A stretch of 60,930 nt of DNA, taken from positions 1-60,930 of the forward strand of contig NZ_JBEPNA010000015.1 in assembly GCF_040546025.1 (NCBI RefSeq), read 5' to 3'. Both the position numbers and the translations under genes were made by a program. Below the pieces are notes generated by a model. That model ran no database searches and had not been told where the DNA came from. It worked only from the letters and a program-made list of their open reading frames with translations. This DNA comes from Marisediminicola sp040546025 (lineage in GTDB: Bacteria; Actinomycetota; Actinomycetes; Actinomycetales; Microbacteriaceae). This document shows positions 36,901 to 42,981 of this stretch, in pieces. Every line of letters starts with the position of its first letter. Positions within the stretch are counted from its first letter, which is position 1.

Positions 36901-36976
36901 TAAGGGCGTCCCCGTCCACGTGGACCGCATTCTGAATGATGTCGATTTCAGTCTCGAAGGAGAAGCTGGCCCCTGA
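33968..36976 (+). CDS. Large primase/helicase-like ATPase
   Basis: A 1002-residue protein. The first half has no motif I recognise. The second holds a P-loop ATPase: Walker A EGSSGSGKSF (about residues 584-593) and Walker B IWVLDDLAPS near 636-645. Sensor-like stretches follow, such as ALLVVTAENDLTIHSVRDRI near residues 680-700. The layout resembles DUF927-type replication helicases found with primases in phages, plasmids and integrative elements. It would unwind the element's DNA in the cytosol. GGAG precedes the ATG at 33968, and an AT-rich tract with a repeat lies upstream. Its 3' end is convergent with, and slightly overlaps, the methyltransferase gene. Replication is an inference from the ATPase and context. 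Confidence 0.65.
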   Translation: MSNTTLPIAGPAWIATDFAPQVTLSGADTLAALNIAPLVALARGYETVERSDVPAFAERNALGYRNSKRHSLVASAANDGDLLILPWYRADFVASAHDVHLTPAPTQMEFRSSVPQIVPGASVATSYVAFTGVSTIDVHPGAPAEWFSSAPRILMIDGVLNGDCTLTAMLLALGIGGDDLGVSDEMTQADAVKKIHALMDGIPPSDRVLIVSHSDIGDWGSSDAWKQLPVRDRELLLAFSTNVDRDWPLWSRAQALWTSITRRAGRPAYVNLTLDVNADDDGAVGRPGTISDFLATQSWADLMGRIRESLPGMPARGRDDVQLGTWHVSEDGSAVQRYGATYQADGQPGPPAWTTEVKIGGRVASVTTRRAPTAWEIETGEFGAGIDPDDYLGVNHCRIELQWTGTDGAPHQAAVTGRAEILMYAPQRWAQQEAFIPSDLLLHSEWPPVKNGLEWLQAIKANNQIPATYPTEWSTMGWVPVEGSTVCAFISGRTVIAASAGDAAATIAGLSDVNLPGASKFSLPPIEPTVMSTAWVEQVRQDLSKVHEHYITRCPWTDVDTAGVVVAAAIRPVVPVRCSTIIYMEGSSGSGKSFTAAMILAFHQARATWTNKHLPGSVKDTATSVEQAVSQAPIWVLDDLAPSPDSEKANGEAVKVGDIIRSIYNGTAKRRSGPALRARETFTPQALLVVTAENDLTIHSVRDRITAVRFGAGALNDDHVDAAALFRDTDRAAGRITASATQALLHLATTTSWADLQLFLTQKAAEYRAIAEPVLAAKKVRRAATRHTEMAVDLMLGLAPLQLLAEMVGDHEFLALFDPANEENLPERVARVVAANFRSQGEVSPGLSILEAIQALLRAGRAHILNGTDPSLPPLSVDDDANHALGWKKHPDGHWEPRGDSIGELLAAVAGGEVDAVLLHQTNAFQKAQSYYPELLPPGTSSKSAFGALWSEELTHPHWRGPEDGRKTVQLFRNRRAIKGVPVHVDRILNDVDFSLEGEAGP

Positions 36977-37992
36977 TCAAGTCCACGTACTCGGCTTCGC
37001 GTTCGACGCAAATCACTCGCCCCGCCCCCCGCGCGAGCCGCGGCCAGACCGAGAGCTCCCGAGCCGCTGAAGAGATCGAGCACGACCGCCCCGGGCCGCA
37101 CCGTCAGAGCGCACAGCCAGTCGGCGAGCTGAGCGGATTTCGCGGTCGGATGCGGCATTGCCGCTGCCCGCGGTGCATACTTCAGCGCCGTGAAAAAGCG
37201 TGACGGTTGGTCGTCGCGCCGGCCCGCTCGGTACTTCCTGCGGCCGTCGTCTTCGTTCATTCTTCGAACGACGCAGGACTCCTCACACATGCTTGCGTCG
37301 CAGAGTTGGGCGTGCTCGAGGATCAAGTTGCCCGGGTATCGTCCGGCCGGGTGCGGAATGTTGGCTGTCGCCGGTCGCTGGATAGACCAATTCGCTGTGT
37401 CAGAAACCCGCCCGGGAACTCGCGCACGATCCTCAGGTGGGCCGGCAACCCGCGCAGCATCCAGATTCAGCCCGCCGGAGCCTCCATTCGCGATTGCGTT
37501 TGTCAGACTCTCGCCTGAGGCGAGGTTCTGGCAGACGGCGATCAACTCGTGACGTGGCGCCAGGTGAGTGCCCCAGCCTGTGTAAGAGTCGGCGAGCTCC
37601 GCCGGCGCCCCGACCTTTCTCAACGCTCCGTCAAGATTTCGAGCATGCGCCGAAAAGCCGTGGCTTTTTGCGAAGACCAAGGAATCCTGAATGGCGAACC
37701 CCGCGCCTTCAAGTGCGCTTGTCTGACGATGCGCAGTCCGGGGGTGTCCCATGGCCAGCAGGAGGCTCCCGTTCTTGAGAGTCGCTCTCACTGTCATCCA
37801 GAACGCCGCGTCAAAAGCGATGCTGCTGGAATCCCAATTCGTCGAGGTGTTCCGACCGTGTTTGGTGACTCCGACCCCGTAGGGCGCGTCGCTCAAAACG
37901 GTATCGACCGAGCCAGGAGTGAGGGTTTGCACGAAATCCCACGCATCGGCGTGGATTACCTCGACTTGGTCCTGCCATGCAGCCATCGTCAC
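36948..37992 (-). CDS. DNA methyltransferase (DAPY type), C-terminal frameshift
   Basis: An amino-type DNA methyltransferase of phage style. The catalytic motif SDAPYG is at residues 34-39, and the AdoMet-binding FSGSGALGLAAARAG is near the C-terminus, the beta-type order. It adds a methyl group to adenine N6 or cytosine N4 of an unknown site. The start is GTG at 37992 or ATG at 37986; neither has a strong ribosome site. In the C-rich run at 37017-37031 the frame changes. The natural end RVICVEREAEYVDLIRGQ, stopping at 36948, lies one frame off. As written, the frame runs on to 36760 as nonsense antisense to the ATPase gene. Either the gene is damaged or the run is miscounted. Confidence 0.75.
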
Positions 37993-38049
37993 AGGCTACC
38001 CGGAGCCGACAGCGGAGGCCGGCAGCTGAAGACCGTTGCTGCGCAACAA

Positions 38050-38250
38050 TTGACTCGCGAAAGCTCCGGAGCTGACCCGGCGCACCCGATTCGCTGGCGG
38101 ATTCGACTCGGCGGTATCCAGGCGGAGGGGATCGCGGCAAGCGCCGTGATCGAGATAACGCAGCACTCGGACTCTATCGAGAAGGAGCTCGCTCAGCTGG
38201 AAGCAGAAATCAAGGCGAAGGCGGTCGGGGAGGTCGGACCCGGTAGCTGA
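38050..38250 (+). CDS. Small hypothetical protein
   Basis: About 66 residues if it starts at the TTG at 38050; the same frame is open further left. The end is coherent: IRWRIRLGGIQAEGIAASAV, then IEITQHSDSIEKELAQLEAE, an amphipathic helix. A very strong hairpin follows the stop by 5 bp, which argues that transcription ends here. No family is recognised. The start is uncertain because no ribosome site is evident. Confidence 0.4.
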   Translation: MTRESSGADPAHPIRWRIRLGGIQAEGIAASAVIEITQHSDSIEKELAQLEAEIKAKAVGEVGPGS

Positions 38251-38255
38251 GCACC

Positions 38256-38290
38256 AGGGCTGAGGCACCGTCCTAGGACGCCTCAGCCCT
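38256..38290. terminator. Strong bidirectional terminator
   Basis: AGGGCTGAGGC (38256-38266) pairs perfectly with GCCTCAGCCCT (38280-38290), and the loop itself contains the palindrome GTCCTAGGAC. It separates a rightward small gene from the leftward lipoprotein gene, so it probably serves both. Confidence 0.8.
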
Positions 38291-38301
38291 TAGGTGTCGG
38301 G

Positions 38302-38854
38302 TCAGCGGCCTTCGCAAGACGCGACGGTGTCCGCCGACAGGTTGAGGCGCGAGCGGATCCGCTGAGCTGCCTCGTTGCTGGCCGTGTCGTCAGGGTAGGT
38401 GAATGCGATGAACGTACCGGAGTTCATCTGAGCGATTGCGCCGAACGAGCTGGCGTCGGCGAAGTTCCCATCCCGCATGACAGGGATGTCATCCGCCACG
38501 TTTGCTGGCCACACCACGTCGGCGTCATCGAATCGCTGAGCGGTAGCCTGCGCGCTGTCTCTGGCTGCGGCTGCGGTGGCGTTAACCTCGGTCATGTCAT
38601 CGCTCACTGCCCACCCGTCGACCGCAGTGGCGAAGGTAATGAGGGCTGCGTTGTGCGGGCACACCGTGTCGAGATTACTCACCCGCTTCCTCAATCGTCA
38701 TCTCGGTCTGGCCTTCCTCGGCTTCCGGTTCGATTTCCGCCACGGCCTCCTCGGACGTGGCGGGAGCTGGCGGCGCCGCGTCGCTGTCGGCGGAGCATCC
38801 GGTCAGGGCGAGCAGAGCGATCAGGCACAGGGCTAACAGCGGGTTCTTGGACAC
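38302..38854 (-). pseudogene. Small lipoprotein gene split by one inserted base
   Basis: From GTG 38854 (GAGGAG before it) 59 codons read as a lipoprotein: a hydrophobic signal ending in the lipobox LTGCS, an Ala/Pro/Glu-rich linker, then MTIEEAGE and a TAA. The continuation is in the next frame from about 38680: LDTVCPHNAALITFATAVDG, then DVVWPANVADDIPVMRDGNF, ending SRLNLSADTVASCEGR at 38302. Dropping one A from GAGTAATCTCGAC gives EYLDTVCP and restores a single protein of about 185 residues. Such exported lipoproteins with a VCP start and a C-terminal cysteine are common in actinobacteria; their function is unknown. Confidence 0.65.
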
Positions 38855-39086
38855 GGGGACTCCTCTGGATTGGGATGATGCCATCGGAAACCACAGACAT
38901 CGCCGACGCATCCTCAGAATCGTGCGGACAGCGGTGTAACCCTGCTCGGAGGCCGCGCCCCTGTGATTGAAGGCTCGGCATGCCCGACTCACAGCATGTC
39001 CCTGTTAGCGGACCCGGCCAGATGGATGCGTTTTGTTTCAGCCCGGCTGGTGGTTGGTGTCGAATCCGGCCGCACACGTAGTTACC

Positions 39087-39392
39087 GTGACCATTCATTC
39101 CGACGATCCATCGCGAAACCGCGACGGTCGCTACCGCAGCAAGACACAGAATTCTCCCGAGACTGATTTAGTGGGCTCCTCGGCTGCGGTGGAACACCGA
39201 GCAATTCGGCGATCCACCACAATCCCATGGGAGCGCCTGCAAGGTAGCCGACCGGCAGAGCCGAACGCTCGAGCAGTGATGGGACTTTACGGTCGCCTAG
39301 GCGACGACCGAGCAGGTATTTTTGAAACCTTCGCCCGCATCGAGGAGCTCGAGCGCGAGGGATCAGACGGATCCGGATCACCGTTGTGGTGA
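39087..39392 (+). CDS. Hypothetical protein, about 101 residues
   Basis: A GTG at 39087 opens a frame with regular composition: SAAVEHRAIRRSTTIPWERL, then NARAVMGLYGRLGDDRAGIF and FARIEELEREG, ending SGSPLW. It is polar, helical at the end, and has no membrane part. No ribosome site or family supports it, so it could also be a relic. Confidence 0.35.
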   Translation: MTIHSDDPSRNRDGRYRSKTQNSPETDLVGSSAAVEHRAIRRSTTIPWERLQGSRPAEPNARAVMGLYGRLGDDRAGIFETFARIEELEREGSDGSGSPLW

Positions 39393-39470
39393 CATCATCT
39401 CGGTTCGAATCCATGCTCGCGCTCGGCCCGTTCGCCGTGTCGATCTGTTGACAGAGGCCCTCGTGCAACC

Positions 39471-40790
39471 TCAGCTCGTGCTCTCATCCGGGCCATTCAA
39501 CCAGGCGAGGATCGCCATGACGACGGGCTCGAGAGCCGTTTGAAGTCGCTCGTCAGTGTTGTGCTGGTAGGGGTGATCCAGTTGAAGCAGATTGGTATGG
39601 CGAATACTGACGTGCGCCAAGTCCAGATCTCTAACCCGCACGACACGGTAGCCTGCCGCAAGAAGGGCCTCGGTTTTGTCATGGTCGCGAAGGAGCTGGG
39701 CGTCTTGTCGGTGGTAGAACCGGCTGTCGTACTCGACTACCACTCCGTTCAAGCCGAAGGTTCCCGAGATGTCGACTTCCATCGTTTTGTTCGTTCGCCA
39801 GGGAATTGGCAGCCTTGCACCTGCCGCGGGCTGGCCCAGGTGGGGACTCAGTGCCCGAAAGAGCGCCCGTTCGACGCGAGAGGTTCCTGTGCGTGAACAC
39901 TTACGGCATCCGTTCCCGGACTGGCGGTCGTAGACCGTAGCCCGCCACGTGTGCTGCCGGTCGCACGTCCAGTTGTAGCTCTTGTTGCTCCATCCACCGA
40001 TGACCATCTGTGGCGTCAGCCCACCGTTGTTCTCCGCGCGCAGTTGACCGGCGAAGGTCGGGTTCTTCGTCGCCAAGTCGTTGAACCCGACCAGGAGCTC
40101 CTGATTTGCACACACACCACAATTGCCGGTGCGGGCTCTGTCACTGAACCTCACGAGCTGCACGTGGCCCACGGCGCATTTGAAGTAGTGTCGCGCTTGG
40201 CTCTGCCCGCCAAGCGTTTCCTCGGCAGCCATCCCGCCATTGAGGGCGGGATCCCATTGGGCAAGCAGATGCCTCGCCGTGCTAGCGATGTCATTGTGGC
40301 CGCGCATAACCACTTTGTTGGTGCAGTAGGGGCACCCGTTTCCCCGCGTGCGGTCTTTCACTCTGGCGAGCCAGCGATGCTGAAGTTCGCACTTCCAGGA
40401 AACGAGCCGCGCACTCCCGCCCCCGAGAAGCATGGATGCCGTGATGCCGTTAGAAGGGTCAAGCTCGTGGGCGATGGTCGGGTTCAGTGTAGCGAGGTCG
40501 TTTTCCCCGGCCTGCAGGACGCGGTTCGCGCAGATGCCGCAGCCGGCTTTCGCGGTCCTCGCTCCACGCCCGGATGTGCGGCTGTTGGGGGTCGCGCGCC
40601 AGATGTGCCCTTTGGCGCAGATCCACGCGCGCGTCTCTGTGCTGCTGCCTGCGGTGACGTGCCACGGAGTGACGCCGCCGTTTCCGGGCTGGTGCCACTG
40701 CGCGGCGATTTCAGGATGGGTCTCGGCGAGGGATGGGAGATTGTGCCAGGTGCGCCTGCGCGGGTCGGGCGTGAGCGGGATTGCGGACAT
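39471..40790 (-). CDS. Zinc-ribbon repeat protein with Vsr/DUF559-like tail
   Basis: A 439-residue protein. About five DUF4379-type zinc-ribbon units fill residues 15-320. Each has the pattern of an NDLAT-type lead-in, then PxxxxxGG, W-x-C-x-x-x-H-x-W, and CxxC (for example CAKGHIW, CGICANRV, CPYCTNKV, CGVCANQE, CRKCSRTG). The C-terminus has EVDISGTFGLNGVVVEYDS, then RFYHRQDA, RDHDKTEALLAAGYRVVRVR, which resembles the Vsr/DUF559 endonuclease-like fold with D and E at the expected places. It may bind and cut DNA. Such proteins are scattered in actinobacteria and phages and remain uncharacterised. An AAGAAG ribosome site precedes the ATG. Confidence 0.75.
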   Translation of the reverse strand: MSAIPLTPDPRRRTWHNLPSLAETHPEIAAQWHQPGNGGVTPWHVTAGSSTETRAWICAKGHIWRATPNSRTSGRGARTAKAGCGICANRVLQAGENDLATLNPTIAHELDPSNGITASMLLGGGSARLVSWKCELQHRWLARVKDRTRGNGCPYCTNKVVMRGHNDIASTARHLLAQWDPALNGGMAAEETLGGQSQARHYFKCAVGHVQLVRFSDRARTGNCGVCANQELLVGFNDLATKNPTFAGQLRAENNGGLTPQMVIGGWSNKSYNWTCDRQHTWRATVYDRQSGNGCRKCSRTGTSRVERALFRALSPHLGQPAAGARLPIPWRTNKTMEVDISGTFGLNGVVVEYDSRFYHRQDAQLLRDHDKTEALLAAGYRVVRVRDLDLAHVSIRHTNLLQLDHPYQHNTDERLQTALEPVVMAILAWLNGPDESTS

Positions 40791-41089
40791 GAATCAACTT
40801 CTTTCTGGGGTACGCGATGTCGGCCACCGGGCTGATGGTGCGCCGGGCTGGCCTGTTCCGTGAGGCTGCGTGTTCTGTTCGGTGGGGTCGCGTCGGCGTG
40901 GTCCTCTGTCGGATTTGATGCCTTGCGGTCCCGAGGAGATCCACCGTAGGGAGCATCGAGATTTCATGTTCCCGTGCACGAGTACACTTCGATCGGGCTG
41001 CTCGACGACTGGGCTCAGGCGGGTTCGAGGCAATGGGAGGTGAGCCGCACCGCCAGTGAATGTCGGTGGCCGCGGATATGGTCGGGCGC

Positions 41090-41422
41090 ATGAGCGACGA
41101 ATTGCACCATCACACCCCAGATCAGGCGGGGCTGGACGCCGCCGCCGCCGAACTCGCCGCCGGCGGCATCGTCGCGATCGGGAACGGATTGCTCACACGA
41201 GTACACGGTCCGGACCTCTGCGCGGGCACATCATGTTGGGTGCACACCCCGTCGACTCACGGCATGAACGGCTGGCCGGTCCACTGGCGCCAGGACAAGG
41301 GCACCGCCGAGAGGGTCTGCGAGCATGGCATCGGCCATCCCGACCCCGACGACACAGCGTTTCACGCACGTGCTGGCCGGGACACGACGGTCCACGGATG
41401 CGACGGGTGCTGCCGCCGGTGA
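41090..41422 (+). CDS. Hypothetical protein, 110 residues
   Basis: Histidine- and cysteine-rich: MSDELHHHTPDQAG at the start, AVAIGNGLLTRVHG-like strands in the middle, CAGTSCWVH, CEHGIGHPDPDD, and a CDGCCRR end. The Cys/His pattern suggests metal binding. It overlaps the next gene by 4 bp (GTGA), so the two are translated together. No family is recognised. Confidence 0.6.
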   Translation: MSDELHHHTPDQAGLDAAAAELAAGGIVAIGNGLLTRVHGPDLCAGTSCWVHTPSTHGMNGWPVHWRQDKGTAERVCEHGIGHPDPDDTAFHARAGRDTTVHGCDGCCRR

Positions 41423-41694
41423 CCGAGCGTCTGCCCGACTGGGAGCGCTTGAAGCGGGCGGCACCCGACCACGTCAGCCCGGCGCCCACAATGGAAGCCC
41501 AGAAGTCAAGCAAGCATGGCGTGGAGCACACCGCCCACCGGCTCCTCTGCACGTGTGGGCACTCCACCGTGTGGTCGGCAAGGGCCGAGGACGCGATTAG
41601 TAAGTGGATGAACCATCTAGCCGTCGAATCGGGACTCAAACCCCGCACCGACCACCGCAAGGTCACGCCCGGATCGCATCCTGGCGTGACCTGA
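41419..41694 (+). CDS. Hypothetical protein, 91 residues
   Basis: Starts with GTG at 41419 inside the previous stop. It has a C-x-C-x-x-x-x segment, HRLLCTCGHSTVWSARAEDA, then a helix ISKWMNHLAVES. Residues 40-70 look like a small helical domain preceded by a Cys pair. Coupling to the 110-residue gene suggests a joint role. No family is recognised. Confidence 0.55.
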   Translation: MTERLPDWERLKRAAPDHVSPAPTMEAQKSSKHGVEHTAHRLLCTCGHSTVWSARAEDAISKWMNHLAVESGLKPRTDHRKVTPGSHPGVT

Positions 41695-41700
41695 CCGTCG

Positions 41701-42084
41701 TTAGTTCGAGGCACCGGCCGCCTCTGGAATGATCTGTGCCGTCGCGGCAAGCATCAGCTCCGCTGCGCGATCGTCGGCGCGTGACGGGTCGGTAGGGGAG
41801 TCGACCGCGACAGCCACAAACGGTGCGCCGCGGCACTGGACCAGAACCATCCCGGCCCGGTGTCCCGCCCAGCGATGAATGAGGAGCTCCGTCACGGCGC
41901 TGCACGCCCGCGTCGACGATTCGCCGGCCTCCGCTGACCAGCGCCGGGCCACTGACCCGTGCGAGGTTCGTCCAAGTGGGGCGGGCCATCCGCCACAACG
42001 GGAGACCGTCTCGTGGTGCCCAGTGCCGAAATGACGGTGACGTCGCAGCCGCCCTGGACCGCGGGTCGGACGGGCGGCGGTCAC
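41701..42084 (-). CDS. Hypothetical protein, about 127 residues
   Basis: The C-terminal half is coherent: SAVTELLIHRWAGHRAGMVL, then VQCRGAPFVAVAVDSPTDPS and a helix AAELMLAATAQIIPEAAG. The N-terminal half is arginine-rich and less convincing, so the GTG at 42084 is only one option. It is convergent with the preceding pair, with 6 bp between the stops. No family is recognised. Confidence 0.4.
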   Translation of the reverse strand: MTAARPTRGPGRLRRHRHFGTGHHETVSRCGGWPAPLGRTSHGSVARRWSAEAGESSTRACSAVTELLIHRWAGHRAGMVLVQCRGAPFVAVAVDSPTDPSRADDRAAELMLAATAQIIPEAAGASN

Positions 42085-42241
42085 GGTTCGCCGCCCGGGT
42101 CGTTCTCCGAGAGAACCTGTCGCTATCCGGGCTGGTGCGCCGTCGCCTGGTACCGACGACGGTCTAGGTACGTGTCCCGCGCGGTGTGCCGCGCATGCCC
42201 CCTCCGACACCGCACAGCCGTGCGGTTCGGAAAGGTCACAC

Positions 42242-42856
42242 ATGCCCTACACAAACGCCGCCGACGAACTCGCCGCGAAGTACGAAGCCCTCGCAAGGAC
42301 GCCTCCCCGCCTGCACGACGACGACCATGCCCGCTCGCGGCGTCACCACGCAGTGAACGCGGCACTGGAAGCCGACGAGAGAGTTCTTGAACCTAGTGCA
42401 CGGATAGTCTCGTGGGTGGTCTTGCTCCGTTCGTTCGAGCGCTTCGAATCACGGGAAAACAGGCTCCCGCGGGAGAACAACAGATTGCCACCCGGGAGCA
42501 TCTCGGACGAGGAACGCACCCTCGCGGAATGGCGCAAATATCAACTCAGGGCCGCCACCCGGGAGCGTCACTGCGACTACCAGCGGCGACGGCTGGAAAG
42601 CATCCCGGGATTCACTTGGACGCCGCTCGAAGATCGGTGGAACCAGCAATACGCCGAATACGTCGGCTTTGTCGAAGCACACCGCGAGCCTCGACGCCGA
42701 AGCCCCGACCCCCTTGAGCGGCGCCTGGCAGCGTGGTGGGAGAGGCAGCGCCGCGCGCGATCCCGCGGAACTCTGCCGGAGGAGCGCGCCGCAAGGCTCA
42801 CTGCTACGCCTGGATGGCGGTGGTCCGCTACACGTTGCTATCCAGAACAAGCCTGA
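42242..42856 (+). CDS. Helicase-associated (HA) domain protein
   Basis: A 204-residue protein. The second half matches HA repeats: GFTWTPLEDRWNQQYAEYVG, then RLAAWWERQRRARSRGTLPE and ERAARLTATPGWRW. The pattern is W, then L-x-x-W-x-x-x-Q-R, then G-x-L, then R-x-x-x-L-x-x-x-P-G-W. HA repeats usually follow a superfamily 2 helicase core in large actinobacterial or phage-related proteins and probably bind nucleic acid. Here only the repeats are present, after a basic helical segment. It may be a stand-alone adaptor or the tail of a lost helicase; its own ATG at 42242 with GGAAAGG before it favours the former. Confidence 0.7.
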   Translation: MPYTNAADELAAKYEALARTPPRLHDDDHARSRRHHAVNAALEADERVLEPSARIVSWVVLLRSFERFESRENRLPRENNRLPPGSISDEERTLAEWRKYQLRAATRERHCDYQRRRLESIPGFTWTPLEDRWNQQYAEYVGFVEAHREPRRRSPDPLERRLAAWWERQRRARSRGTLPEERAARLTATPGWRWSATRCYPEQA

Positions 42857-42981
42857 CGTCGCTCCCGAAAGCGAGCACGACAGCGTGCCGCGGTCGACCT
42901 GCCGCCCTCTCAACCCTCTCGTGCTCGGAGTGTGCAACCCTCCCACCATGCTGGTCAAGCGCCCTTAGGAGTAGAACCTGC

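Noticed and set aside
36760..36947. The C-terminal extension of the methyltransferase as real coding sequence.
   Set aside because: It is antisense to the ATPase gene and unlike any methyltransferase end, whereas the adjacent frame gives a natural end at 36948.
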